From Mesorhizobium sp. NZP2077 (GTDB lineage Bacteria; Pseudomonadota; Alphaproteobacteria; Rhizobiales; Rhizobiaceae), in the NCBI RefSeq assembly GCF_013170805.1, contig NZ_CP051293.1, forward strand, positions 310,001-374,000: a stretch of DNA of 64,000 bases, written 5' to 3'. Each line of letters starts with the position of its first letter. Within the stretch, counting starts at the first letter, position 1. Made by a program: the position numbers and the translations under genes. Under the pieces are notes generated by a model. The model searched no databases. It was not told the origin of the DNA and saw only the letters and a list, made by a program, of their open reading frames with translations. Positions 1 to 9,846 of this stretch are shown one piece after another.

Positions 1-1263
<1,263 letters not shown>

Positions 1264-1349
1264 ACCTGGAATTGCCGTCAAATTTGGCTACGAACTCAAT
1301 TGTTCTTTAAGGTCGGCCCTTCAAGGTCGTACGAACATTGGGGAGAGCC

Positions 1350-1712
1350 ATGAGTATTCTTGCCTCGATTTTGCTTGCGGTCGTCGCAGCTGTCGTTTTG
1401 ATCATCGCGAAGGCCATATCCGTGGCCAAGTTGATCAACGAGCGGAACTATTCACTCATACGCTTCGGTTTGATCGGGGCATCTTGGGTCGGGCTTACCA
1501 TTGCGAGCATGGGTTCTTCTTGCGGCCCGATAGGGTGCACATACGGCCTGCACTTCGGTTGGGTGCTCGAACTTATCAAAATCGACATGCCACCAAAGGC
1601 GTTATTTTTCGCAATGGGTGGCTATGCGATCCTCAGTGTATATTTCTTCGGCCATGTACTGGGTTGGGTATTCTACCTGCTTAGGACATTTGCGCGGCCA
1701 GTTTCGCGTTGA
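1350..1712 (+). CDS. Hypothetical small membrane protein between aroA and cmk
   Basis: A 120-residue protein of unknown function. The ATG at 1350 is preceded by GGGGAGAG and is preferred to the in-frame TTG at 1338. The protein has an N-terminal hydrophobic helix (about residues 2-24), a second around 40-58 and one or two more around 85-115, with short basic ends, so it is probably an inner-membrane protein with three or four helices. Two cysteines (SCGPIGC) sit between helices. Codon use is visibly more A/T-rich than in aroA and cmk on either side, and aroA-cmk-rpsA are usually adjacent in rhizobia, which suggests a later insertion. No family recognised. Confidence 0.7.
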   Translation: MSILASILLAVVAAVVLIIAKAISVAKLINERNYSLIRFGLIGASWVGLTIASMGSSCGPIGCTYGLHFGWVLELIKIDMPPKALFFAMGGYAILSVYFFGHVLGWVFYLLRTFARPVSR

Positions 1713-1777
1713 GGGGGCTTCGTCAAACCCCATAGTGGCATATTGCATTGAGGCCGGTTCTCGGCTTTTTGTCGTCC

Positions 1778-2428
1778 ATGACTTCGACCTTCACCATCGC
1801 CATCGACGGCCCCGCCGGTGCCGGCAAAGGTACGCTCGCCCGCCGCCTCGCAGATCACTATCGCCTCAACCTGCTCGACACTGGCCTCACCTACCGCGCG
1901 GTCGCCTATGCTCTCATCCGGCACGCATTGCCGCTCGACAATGTCTCGGCGGCCGAGACCGCGGCGCGCCAGGTCGATATGGCTACGCTCGACAGGGCGG
2001 TGCTGTCGGCGCATGCCATCGGCGAAGCGGCCTCAAAGGTCGCGGTTTACCCGACCGTGCGGCGCATCCTCGTCGAAAAGCAGCGCGATTTTGCCAAAAC
2101 ACCGCCGGGCGCCGTGCTGGACGGGCGTGACATCGGCACTGTCGTGTGCCCCGATGCCGACATCAAGCTCTATGTGACGGCCAGCGCCGAAGTGCGGGCG
2201 CAGCGCCGGCTGGCCGAAATCGAAAGCATCGGCGGCACCGCCAACTTTGCTGAAATCCTCGCCGATATCGCGCGCCGGGACGAGCGCGACATGGGCCGCG
2301 CCGACTCGCCCTTGAAGCCGGCCGCCGACGCGCACTTGCTTGATACCAGCGAAATGGCTATAGAAGCCGCGTTTCTCGCGGCCATGGCGATCATCGACGA
2401 CGCGCTGGCCAGGAGAAACAAGGCCTGA
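1778..2428 (+). CDS. cmk: Cytidylate kinase
   Basis: Phosphorylates CMP and dCMP to the diphosphates for nucleotide supply. The 216-residue protein has the N-terminal P-loop GPAGAGKGT (about residues 9-17), the substrate-side [12 protein letters not shown], the [21 protein letters not shown] segment and the lid region with [20 protein letters not shown], all typical of Cmk and at the usual length. The ATG at 1778 ([11 protein letters not shown]) gives the family-standard N-terminus; an upstream TTG at 1748 would add ten unlikely residues. It sits upstream of rpsA, the standard bacterial arrangement. Confidence 0.97.
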   Translation: MTSTFTIAIDGPAGAGKGTLARRLADHYRLNLLDTGLTYRAVAYALIRHALPLDNVSAAETAARQVDMATLDRAVLSAHAIGEAASKVAVYPTVRRILVEKQRDFAKTPPGAVLDGRDIGTVVCPDADIKLYVTASAEVRAQRRLAEIESIGGTANFAEILADIARRDERDMGRADSPLKPAADAHLLDTSEMAIEAAFLAAMAIIDDALARRNKA

Positions 2429-2524
2429 TCCGGGTTTTCTCCCGTGTTTCCGTTGCCGGATGCGCAGAAAATACCCATATCGGGCACGAACCAGCCTGCC
2501 AGCATTCTTCATGCGCCGGAATTG

Positions 2525-2557
2525 CCGCTTAAAAGCGGCCCAGGGCTTTTTAAGCCC
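2525..2557 (+). promoter_or_regulatory. Two tandem hairpins in the rpsA leader
   Basis: CCGCTT-AA-AAGCGG (2525-2538) is followed five bases later by GGGCTT-TTT-AAGCCC (2543-2557). Both are perfect 6-bp stems, about 80 nt before the rpsA start codon. Neither is followed by a T-run, so they are unlikely to be a cmk terminator. S1 autoregulates its own mRNA in E. coli through leader structure; a similar role here is inference. Confidence 0.45.
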
Positions 2558-2634
2558 GGAAAGCCGGCAGGCCAACGCAACGCTAACCCACGGCGCCCGT
2601 CCCGCTCGAGATGCGGGGCACTCCAGGAGAAAAT

Positions 2635-4332
2635 ATGTCAGCTGCAAATCCCACTCGCGATGATTTCGCGAGCCTGCTCGAAGAATCTTTTACCGCCGGC
2701 CATTCCGGCGAAGGCCAGGTCGTCAAGGGCATCATCACCGCCATTGAAAAAGACATGGCCATCATCGACGTCGGCCTCAAGGTCGAAGGCCGCGTGCCGC
2801 TGAAGGAATTCGGCGTCAAGGGCAAGGACACCACCCTCAAGGTCGGTGACACCGTCGAAGTCTATGTCGAGCGTATCGAAAACGCGCTTGGCGAAGCGAT
2901 GCTTTCCCGTGAAAAGGCCCGCCGCGAAGAGAGCTGGGTCCGTCTCGAAGAGAAGTTCACCAAGGGTGAGCGCGTCGAAGGCGTCATCTTCAACCAGGTC
3001 AAGGGCGGCTTCACCGTCGACCTCGACGGCGCCGTGGCCTTCCTGCCGCGCAGCCAGGTCGATATCCGCCCGATCCGCGACGTCTCCCCGTTAATGCACA
3101 ACCCGCAGCCCTTCGAGATCCTCAAGATGGATCGCCGCCGCGGCAACATCGTGGTCTCGCGCCGCACCGTGCTCGAGGAGAGCCGCGCCGAACAGCGTTC
3201 GGAAATCGTGCAGAACCTCGAAGAAGGCCAGGTTGTCGAAGGCGTCGTCAAGAACATCACCGATTACGGTGCGTTCGTCGACCTCGGCGGCATCGACGGC
3301 CTGCTGCATGTCACCGACATGGCATGGCGCCGCGTCAACCATCCGACCGAAATCCTTAACATCGGTCAGACGGTCAAGGTGCAGATCATCCGCATCAACC
3401 AGGAAACCCACCGCATCTCGCTCGGCATGAAGCAGCTCGAGAGCGATCCGTGGTCGGAGATCGGCACCAAGTTCCCGATCGGCAAGAAGATCAAGGGTAC
3501 TGTCACCAACATCACCGACTACGGCGCGTTCGTCGAGCTGGAGCCGGGCATCGAAGGCCTCATCCACGTTTCGGAAATGTCGTGGACCAAGAAGAACGTG
3601 CATCCCGGCAAGATCCTGTCGACGACGCAGGAAGTCGACGTGGTGGTGCTCGAGGTCGATCCGGCCAAGCGCCGCATCTCGCTCGGCCTCAAGCAGACGC
3701 TGGAAAACCCGTGGGAAGCATTCGCGCGCAGCCATCCGGTCGGCAGCCAGGTCGAGGGCGAGGTCAAGAACAAGACCGAGTTCGGCCTGTTCATCGGCCT
3801 GGAAGGCGACGTGGACGGCATGGTGCACCTCTCCGACCTCGACTGGACCCGTCCGGGCGAGCAGGTCATCGAAGAGTACAATCGCGGCGACATGGTCAAG
3901 GCGCAGGTGCTCGACGTCGACATCGAGAAGGAGCGCATCTCGCTCGGCATCAAGCAGCTGGCCAAGGATACGGTCGGCGAAGCAGCCAACAGCGGCGAAC
4001 TGCGCAAGAACGCCGTCGTCACCTGTGAAGTCATCGGCGTCAAGGATGGCGGTCTGGAAGTGCGGCTGGTCGACAGCGGGATCGAGACCTTCATTAAGCG
4101 CTCCGACCTCAGCCGTGACCGCGACGAGCAGCGCCCCGAGCGCTTCACCGTCGGCCAGAAGGTCGATGCCCGCGTCATCGCCTTCGACAAGAAGACCCGC
4201 AAGCTGCAGGTCTCGATCAAGGCGCTGGAAATCGCTGAAGAGAAGGAAGCGGTCGCCCAGTACGGCTCGACCGACTCCGGCGCTTCGCTGGGCGACATCC
4301 TGGGTGCCGCGCTGAAGAAGCAGGGCAGCTAA
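2635..4332 (+). CDS. rpsA: 30S ribosomal protein S1
   Basis: Binds mRNA on the small subunit and helps translation initiation. The 565-residue protein contains six consecutive S1 (OB-fold) RNA-binding repeats, visible as recurring blocks such as NITDYGAFVDLGGIDGLLHVTDM, NITDYGAFVELEPGIEGLIHVSEM and NKTEFGLFIGLEGDVDGMVHLSDL, each closing with a RISLGxKQ motif. The ATG at 2635 is preceded by AGGAGA (2625-2630) with ideal spacing; an earlier in-frame ATG at 2611 lies before this site and is rejected. The gene ends just before a strong intrinsic terminator. Confidence 0.98.
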   Translation: MSAANPTRDDFASLLEESFTAGHSGEGQVVKGIITAIEKDMAIIDVGLKVEGRVPLKEFGVKGKDTTLKVGDTVEVYVERIENALGEAMLSREKARREESWVRLEEKFTKGERVEGVIFNQVKGGFTVDLDGAVAFLPRSQVDIRPIRDVSPLMHNPQPFEILKMDRRRGNIVVSRRTVLEESRAEQRSEIVQNLEEGQVVEGVVKNITDYGAFVDLGGIDGLLHVTDMAWRRVNHPTEILNIGQTVKVQIIRINQETHRISLGMKQLESDPWSEIGTKFPIGKKIKGTVTNITDYGAFVELEPGIEGLIHVSEMSWTKKNVHPGKILSTTQEVDVVVLEVDPAKRRISLGLKQTLENPWEAFARSHPVGSQVEGEVKNKTEFGLFIGLEGDVDGMVHLSDLDWTRPGEQVIEEYNRGDMVKAQVLDVDIEKERISLGIKQLAKDTVGEAANSGELRKNAVVTCEVIGVKDGGLEVRLVDSGIETFIKRSDLSRDRDEQRPERFTVGQKVDARVIAFDKKTRKLQVSIKALEIAEEKEAVAQYGSTDSGASLGDILGAALKKQGS

Positions 4333-4352
4333 GTCCTCGCAAAGCTCTAAAC

Positions 4353-4385
4353 AAAACCCCGCCGGAGCGATCCGGCGGGGTTTTT
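4353..4385 (+). terminator. Intrinsic terminator of rpsA
   Basis: AAAACCCCGCCGGA pairs perfectly with TCCGGCGGGGTTTT around a GCGA tetraloop and runs straight into a T-tract. The A-tract on the other side could also serve the minus-strand gene ending at 4427. Confidence 0.95.
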
Positions 4386-4426
4386 CTTTGGCCTCAGTTC
4401 TGAAACTGAAGAATTGTGCCTATAGC

Positions 4427-5134
4427 TCAGGCCCGGCCGTAGAGCGGCACCAGCGTTCCGCTCATCGCCTGGTTGGCTGGCGAGGCGAGATAGGCGATGG
4501 CTTCGGCCGCCGCTTCGAGGCTGACCCATTTGGTGAAATCGGCATCAGGCATGTCGGCACGGTTTGCCGGCGTGTCGAGCGTCGACGGGGCCACGGCATT
4601 GACCAGGATGCCCTTGGCCTTGAGTTCTTCGGCCATCGCCACCGTCATCGCCGCCACCGCCGCCTTGCTGGCCGCGTAGGCGACCATGCCGGCGCCGCGC
4701 CTGGGGTCGAGCCCGGCGCGCGCGGTGACGTTGACGATGCGGCCTGATGTGGCCGACGCCAGCATCGAGCGGATCGCCGCGCGGCTGCACAGGAAGGTGG
4801 TGCGGGCATTGGTGTCCATCATCTCGGCGAAGGACGCCGATTCGATCTTTTCCACCGGCGCCATGGCGAAACCGCCGGCGAGATGGATCGATCCCCACAA
4901 GGCAGGAACCTGGGCGTAGAAGGCTTCAACCTTAGCGGAGTCCGACAGGTCGACATTGTGCGCCAGCTTGACGCTCTCATGCTCAGCGAAGGGAAAATGC
5001 TGGGGTGCGGCGGCATGCGCGTTCGGCACGTGGCAGATCGCGCCCTGCTCCAGCAGCCGGCCAACCACCGCACCGCCGAGCGCGCCGGTTCCACCGGTCA
5101 CAACGATATGCCTGCCTTGAAGTGTTTCCGTCAT
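4427..5134 (-). CDS. SDR-family oxidoreductase with non-canonical catalytic serine position
   Basis: A 235-residue short-chain dehydrogenase/reductase. The NAD(P)-binding TGGTGALGG lies near residue 14 and the active-site YAASK is present. In the strand that normally reads N-(I/V)-S-S, this protein has NVTARAG, so the catalytic Ser position is Ala; it belongs to the atypical SDR group with NVxARA-type motifs, and its chemistry may differ from classic SDRs. The start at 5134 (MTETLQGRHIVVTGG) has AGGAG about ten bases upstream; an earlier in-frame start at 5218 adds an unlikely basic tail. It stands alone. Substrate unknown. Confidence 0.85.
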   Translation of the reverse strand: MTETLQGRHIVVTGGTGALGGAVVGRLLEQGAICHVPNAHAAAPQHFPFAEHESVKLAHNVDLSDSAKVEAFYAQVPALWGSIHLAGGFAMAPVEKIESASFAEMMDTNARTTFLCSRAAIRSMLASATSGRIVNVTARAGLDPRRGAGMVAYAASKAAVAAMTVAMAEELKAKGILVNAVAPSTLDTPANRADMPDADFTKWVSLEAAAEAIAYLASPANQAMSGTLVPLYGRA

Positions 5135-5372
5135 CCTGGACCGCTCCTGTCGTATTTTTATGATTATGTCGCTTGTTTGCCGCGCCGACGCGAAGCGTCG
5201 CGCCTTTCGGGCGATCACTCAACTGATATCTCGACATGGCAGCCGTCGCGTCTTTGCATGCGTCAGGACGCATATGACGGCAATGCCGTCAGCCATCCGG
5301 CTGTTGCGGTACAACAGCCGAGCCGGCGAAAGGTTCGATGCAGGTTGGAGAATCAACGCCGACCTGAAGGCT

Positions 5373-6989
5373 TCAATCGACCGTGATTTCGATAACGCAC
5401 GGCAATCCGGTTGCCCGAGCGCGTTTCAGCGCCTGCGGCAAGGCGCCGATATCGGCCAATCGTTCGGCTGATATGCCATAGGCTTCGGCGAGCTTGCAGA
5501 AATCCGGCGGCGCCGGCGAGACGCCGACGGGTTCGACGCCAACATCGAGCATCGAGGTTTCGATCTCGCGATAGCCCCTGTTGTTCCAGACCACGAAAAT
5601 AACCGGCGCGTCGGAATCAAGCGCGACACCCAGCTCCGGCAATGTGAACTGGAAGCCGCCATCGCCGGTCAGGCAGACGACCGGCACGTCGGGCATGGCA
5701 AGGGCGGCGCCGATCGCCGCCGGCGGGCCGTAGCCAAGCGCGCCAAAGCCGGTGGCGGCGTTGAACCAGCCGGCCGGCCGGTCGTGATCATAGTAGAGGT
5801 TCGCGGCGTAGATCGGCTGCGTCGAGTCGCCGACGATGATCGCGCCCGGCAGCGTGTCGCGGATCATTTCCACGGCATGCACTTGCGCCAGATAGGCCGG
5901 GCTCAGTTCGGCAAGGGCCGCGCTTCGCGTCGCGGCGGCGCGTGCCTCGCCCTCTGGCGCGGCCACGTGAGCGGAGCCGATGGTGGCGAGCAAGGCTTCG
6001 ATTGCCTCGGCGCAATCGGCCTGGATGCCAACCGTCACCGGGCGGCGCGCGAGCTGGTCGGCGCCGATGTCGATGCGGATCAGATTGGAGGGCAGCACGA
6101 AACCGCCATCGCCATAGCCGTCATAGTCGGTCGGGCCGAATTCGGTGCCGGCGGCAATCACCAGATCGGCGTCCGCCATCAGCGCGCGAACCGCCTTCAG
6201 GCTTGGGCTTGCCGGCACACAGAGCGGGTGGCAGTGCAGCAGGCCGCGCGCATTGGTGGTCTCGACGACCGGCGCTCCCAATTTTTCGGCCAGGCGCCGC
6301 AAGGGCGCTTCGGCGCGCTTGGCGCCGCCGCCGGCCAGGATCAGCGGCCGGCGGGCAATGGCGATGAGTTTGGCAGCACTTGCAATTGCCGCGCCGTCCG
6401 GCGCTGGCGGTGCCGCGTTGCTCAGCAGCGCCGCGATACCGTCAGCCGGCTTGACCATGACATCGGTCGGGATCTCGATATGCACCGGGCCGGGCCGCGA
6501 CGATGAAAACAGGGCGAAGGCCTGTGCCAATGCGCCAGGCAATTCGCTGGCCTTGGTGACGCGCTGCGACAACAGCGCCACCTTTTCCATCATGCCGCGC
6601 TGATCCGGCAGCTCATGCAGGAAGCCCAGCCCCTTGCCAAGCGTCGGCATGGCGTTGACGCCCGAGATGACCAGCATCGGCACCGAATCGGCGCGCGCCT
6701 GGCCCATGGCAGTGATGGTGTTGGTGAGCCCCGGTCCGGTGATGACGAAGGCGACGCCGGGCCTACCGCTGGCGCGGGCATAGCCGTCGGCCATGAAGCC
6801 GGCGCCCTGTTCGTGGCGAGGCGTGACATGGCGGATTTTCGAGCGCGCGAGGCCACGGTAGAGCTCGACCGTGTGCACACCCGGAATGCCGAAGACAGTG
6901 TCGACGCCATGGGCTTCGAGCAGCGTGATGAGGGCTTCGCCAATGGTCGGCCCAGAAGTTGTCCCAAGGGTCGTCACAGTGGTCATCAT
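5373..6989 (-). CDS. Thiamine-diphosphate enzyme, probable 5-guanidino-2-oxopentanoate decarboxylase (AruI-like)
   Basis: A 538-residue enzyme of the acetolactate synthase/pyruvate oxidase fold. The N-terminal PYR domain carries the activating Glu (RHEQGAGFMADGYARASG), a central domain follows, and the C-terminal PP domain has the ThDP/Mg motif beginning GDGGFQFT and ending in WNN. The closest named group I recognise is the 2-ketoarginine decarboxylase AruI of the arginine transaminase pathway, which forms 4-guanidinobutanal; a different 2-oxo acid or acetolactate substrate is possible. The start codon overlaps the stop of the upstream pentein hydrolase gene (ATG at 6989 or 6986), implying translational coupling. 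The function call rests partly on that partner and the nearby amino-acid transporter. Confidence 0.75.
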   Translation of the reverse strand: MMTTVTTLGTTSGPTIGEALITLLEAHGVDTVFGIPGVHTVELYRGLARSKIRHVTPRHEQGAGFMADGYARASGRPGVAFVITGPGLTNTITAMGQARADSVPMLVISGVNAMPTLGKGLGFLHELPDQRGMMEKVALLSQRVTKASELPGALAQAFALFSSSRPGPVHIEIPTDVMVKPADGIAALLSNAAPPAPDGAAIASAAKLIAIARRPLILAGGGAKRAEAPLRRLAEKLGAPVVETTNARGLLHCHPLCVPASPSLKAVRALMADADLVIAAGTEFGPTDYDGYGDGGFVLPSNLIRIDIGADQLARRPVTVGIQADCAEAIEALLATIGSAHVAAPEGEARAAATRSAALAELSPAYLAQVHAVEMIRDTLPGAIIVGDSTQPIYAANLYYDHDRPAGWFNAATGFGALGYGPPAAIGAALAMPDVPVVCLTGDGGFQFTLPELGVALDSDAPVIFVVWNNRGYREIETSMLDVGVEPVGVSPAPPDFCKLAEAYGISAERLADIGALPQALKRARATGLPCVIEITVD

Positions 6990-7861
6990 TGGCGCAGCAC
7001 CGGGCGCGTCAGGCAGGTCGGGCCGCCCTCGCAGGCGATACACAATGCGTCGGCCTCGAAAGTGGAGACCCTGCAGCCGGCCGCCTCCATGGCAGCCGTA
7101 GTCTTGGGAAAGCCTGCGACGGCGATCACCTGATGGGGCGCGGTCGGCAGCACGTTGAGGCTCAGTCCGTTGGAGGCAGCGAATTCCTCGGCATCGCCCT
7201 CGACCAGCTTGATGCCGCGCGCACGCAGCAGCTGATAGAAGGCGGCGGGCAGCAGCGGCGAATAGACCAAAGCCAGATCGTCAGCGAGCGGGCTGATCAC
7301 CGACATCAGGTGCAGGCAGGCCTCCTCGCCATGCCAGAGCGGCAGGTCGAAGCCAAAAACCGAAATGCCCTTGGGCGAAAGCAGGTTGGCGAGTTGCTGG
7401 ATGCCGTCCTGGTTGGTGCGCACGCCACGGCCAACAGCAAGGGTGTTTGCATCGACCCAGACGCAGTCGCCGCCTTCGACCTGGCCGGGATGCTCGATGC
7501 GGCCGAGCACAGGAATGCCCATGCCGATGTAGGCGGCCTCATGCAGGCCAGGCTCGGGCCGGCGCAACGCCTTGCCCATGGACAGGATGATGGCGCCATG
7601 ATCGGTCATCAGCGAAGGGTCGTGGGTGAAGACGGAATCGGCCAATCCGTCATCGGCCTCGGTCAGCCATTCGATCTCGGCACCGGAAGCGGCGACCAGC
7701 TTCGTCAGCTGCTCATGCTGGACGGCGGCTTTTTGCGAGTCGAAGCCCGGACCATAGTGCCATTCCCGCGCCTTGGCATGGCGCATGGCGCTCGACGCAG
7801 ACCGCATCAGCACGCGCTTGAGAGGTCCTGCCATGGACTGCGAACCGTATGTTTTGCCCAC
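6986..7861 (-). CDS. Pentein-fold amidinohydrolase/amidinotransferase (DDAH-like)
   Basis: A 291-residue member of the dimethylarginine dimethylaminohydrolase group, enzymes that attack the guanidinium carbon of arginine-like compounds through a Cys thiolate. Visible landmarks are VFTHDPSLM, the acidic EGGDCVWVD, the catalytic His in ACLHLMSVIS and the C-terminal nucleophile Cys in GGPTCLTRPV. The GTG at 7861 is chosen because AGGGAG lies six bases upstream and the family N-terminus (KTYGSQSM) follows; GTG at 7891 and ATG at 7879 are alternatives. It overlaps the downstream decarboxylase and is divergent from a polar amino-acid ABC transporter. The exact substrate (methylarginine, arginine or another guanidino compound) cannot be told. 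Confidence 0.8.
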   Translation of the reverse strand: MGKTYGSQSMAGPLKRVLMRSASSAMRHAKAREWHYGPGFDSQKAAVQHEQLTKLVAASGAEIEWLTEADDGLADSVFTHDPSLMTDHGAIILSMGKALRRPEPGLHEAAYIGMGIPVLGRIEHPGQVEGGDCVWVDANTLAVGRGVRTNQDGIQQLANLLSPKGISVFGFDLPLWHGEEACLHLMSVISPLADDLALVYSPLLPAAFYQLLRARGIKLVEGDAEEFAASNGLSLNVLPTAPHQVIAVAGFPKTTAAMEAAGCRVSTFEADALCIACEGGPTCLTRPVLRQ

Positions 7862-8050
7862 TAAATTCTCCCTAAACATCGCTGCCGCCACTAACCACTA
7901 CAGCAAGCTGTGATCAATGGTCCAAAAACCATGGTTGACGGAGGCAAGCGGAACGGTCCATCTTGAGAATGGGAACTCTGTCTAGTGACGGTTAATGGGT
8001 AAAACAATCCAGCAGCGATGGGCGCGACCGCTTCGCGGAGCGTCGAAGGG

Positions 8051-8866
8051 ATGATGGCGCACGGCGCTGCACCCGTCCACAAACACACGGCGCAGGACGG
8101 CGCCGCCGAAGCCATCCATGTCGAGAACCTGCACAAGAAGTTCGGCCAACTGCATGTGCTGAAGGGCGTGTCGCTGTCGGCGCGCGACGGCGAGGTGATC
8201 GCCATCATCGGCGGCTCAGGCTCAGGCAAATCGACGCTGCTGCGCTGCATCAACTGCCTGGAAAACCCCACCAGCGGCATCATCCGCGTCAATGGCGAAG
8301 AGATCAAACTGAAGGCCGATAGCCACGGCCACACCATTCCCGCCGACCGCAGGCAGATCGAGCGCATCCGCTCCAAGCTCGGCATAGTGTTCCAGAACTT
8401 CAATCTCTGGAGCCACATGACGCTGATCGAAAACGTCATCGAGGTTCCCGTCCATGTGCTCGGCGTCAAGCGCGAGGTGGCGATCAGCGAGGCCGAAAAG
8501 CTGCTGGTGCGCGTCGGGCTTGCCGAAAAGCGCGACGTCTATCCCGCCTATCTGTCGGGCGGCCAGCAACAGCGCGCCGCGATCGCCCGCGCGCTCGCCA
8601 TCAATCCGCGCGTCATGCTGTTCGACGAGCCGACCTCGGCGCTCGACCCCGAACTGGTCGGCGAAGTGCTGAAGGTGATCGGCGACCTGGCGCGCGAGGG
8701 CCGCACCATGGTGCTGGTCACCCACGAGATGAAGTTCGCCCGCGAGGTCGCGACCCACGTCGTCTATCTCTACAACGGGCTGGTTGAGGAAGAAGGCCCG
8801 CCGGAGCAAATCTTCGGCGCGCCGAAATCCGAAAGGCTGAAGCAGTTCATCCGCAACATCGGCTAG
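8051..8866 (+). CDS. Polar amino-acid ABC transporter ATP-binding protein (HisP/OccP type)
   Basis: ATPase of a histidine/lysine/arginine/octopine-family importer. It has Walker A GGSGSGKST, the Q-loop VFQNFNLW, signature LSGGQQQR, Walker B VMLFDEP and the H-loop VTHE. The length of about 271 residues from ATG 8051 is usual for HisP; ATG 8054 or 8018 are alternative starts, and the residues before EAIHVENLHKKFG are a variable tail. First gene of a four-gene transporter set reading away from the pentein and decarboxylase genes, with a shared intergenic region of about 190 bp, which suggests joint regulation. Confidence 0.93.
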   Translation: MMAHGAAPVHKHTAQDGAAEAIHVENLHKKFGQLHVLKGVSLSARDGEVIAIIGGSGSGKSTLLRCINCLENPTSGIIRVNGEEIKLKADSHGHTIPADRRQIERIRSKLGIVFQNFNLWSHMTLIENVIEVPVHVLGVKREVAISEAEKLLVRVGLAEKRDVYPAYLSGGQQQRAAIARALAINPRVMLFDEPTSALDPELVGEVLKVIGDLAREGRTMVLVTHEMKFAREVATHVVYLYNGLVEEEGPPEQIFGAPKSERLKQFIRNIG

Positions 8867-8921
8867 GGACAGGCCGGGACGGAAGAAAACCGGGAACCAA
8901 CAACAAACTGGGAGTCGTGAA

Positions 8922-9722
8922 ATGAAGACTGTTCTGAAGACATTCGCCGCAGCGCTGCTGCTCAGCGTCGCCGCCATGGGCGTGGCCAAGGCCGATCCGG
9001 TCAAGATCGGTGTCGCCGCCGAACCCTATCCGCCCTTCACCTCGCCGGATGCTTCGGGCAAGTGGGTCGGCTGGGAGATCGAGTTCATCGACGCCGTGTG
9101 CGCCGAGGAGAAGCTCGACTGCGTCATCACGCCTGTTGCCTGGGACGGCATCATCCCGGCGCTGACCACCAAGAAGATCGACCTCATCGTCTCGTCGATG
9201 TCGATCACCGCCGAACGCGAGAAGACGATCGACTTCTCGGATAAGTATTACAACACGCCGACGGCGATCATCGGACCGAAGGACCAGAAATTCGGCCCCG
9301 GGCCCGACGACCTCAAGGGCAAGGTCATCGGCGTCCAGGTGTCGACCGTGCACGCCGTCTACGCCAAGAAGCACTTCGGCGCCACCGCTTCCGAGATCAA
9401 GGAATACCAGACCCAGGACGAAGCCAACAACGATCTTGCGGCCGGCCGCCTCGACGCGGTGCAGGCCGACTCCATCGCGCTTGGCGAATTCCTCAAATCC
9501 GACCAGGGCAAGGCCTGCTGCGACCTGAAGGGCATGGTGGCTCCGGACGACGAGGTGCTTGGACCGGGTGTCGGCGCCGGCGTGCGCAAGGAAGACACCG
9601 ACCTGAAGGCAAAGATCAACGCCGGCATCAAGGCCATCCGGTCCAACGGCAAATATGACGAGATCTCGAAGAAATACTTCGATTTCGACATTTACGGCGG
9701 CGGCGGCGCGCAGTCGAACTGA
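8922..9722 (+). CDS. Periplasmic amino-acid-binding protein (HisJ/OccT/ArgT family)
   Basis: A 266-residue receptor for the adjacent ABC importer. A signal peptide (MKTVLKTFAAALLLSVAAMGVAKA, cleavage after AKA) is followed by the family 3 solute-binding fold: IGVAAEPYPPFTSPDASGKWVGWEIEF, IIPALTTKKIDLIVSSMSIT and KTIDFSDKYYNTP. The region around SMSITxxRxxTIDFS holds the residues that clamp the ligand amino and carboxyl groups in LAO-type receptors. GGGAG stands ahead of the ATG. Basic amino acids or opines are typical ligands; the gene context favours arginine-like compounds. Confidence 0.93.
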   Translation: MKTVLKTFAAALLLSVAAMGVAKADPVKIGVAAEPYPPFTSPDASGKWVGWEIEFIDAVCAEEKLDCVITPVAWDGIIPALTTKKIDLIVSSMSITAEREKTIDFSDKYYNTPTAIIGPKDQKFGPGPDDLKGKVIGVQVSTVHAVYAKKHFGATASEIKEYQTQDEANNDLAAGRLDAVQADSIALGEFLKSDQGKACCDLKGMVAPDDEVLGPGVGAGVRKEDTDLKAKINAGIKAIRSNGKYDEISKKYFDFDIYGGGGAQSN

Positions 9723-9741
9723 TCGGAAGCCTGGGCTTGTG

Positions 9742-9770
9742 ACCGCGCGGCGCCTCGTGCGCCGTGCGGT
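9742..9770 (+). other. Long stem-loop between receptor and permease genes
   Basis: ACCGCGCGGCGC (9742-9753) pairs with GCGCCGTGCGGT (9759-9770) around a 5-base loop, 12 bp with one G-U. No T-run follows. Such structures after binding-protein genes commonly protect the upstream mRNA and lower downstream expression; that role is inferred. Confidence 0.55.
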
Positions 9771-9846
9771 TTCGCCTGAACCTGTCCACGCACGCTTTCG
9801 CTGACGAACATGGCCAGCGGCTGACGCCAGCAATCCGGGGGCGAAG

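Noticed and set aside
5160..5230. Short GACGC-GAA-GCGTC hairpin upstream of the SDR gene
   Set aside because: Short, no T-run, and such hairpins are common by chance in DNA of this composition.
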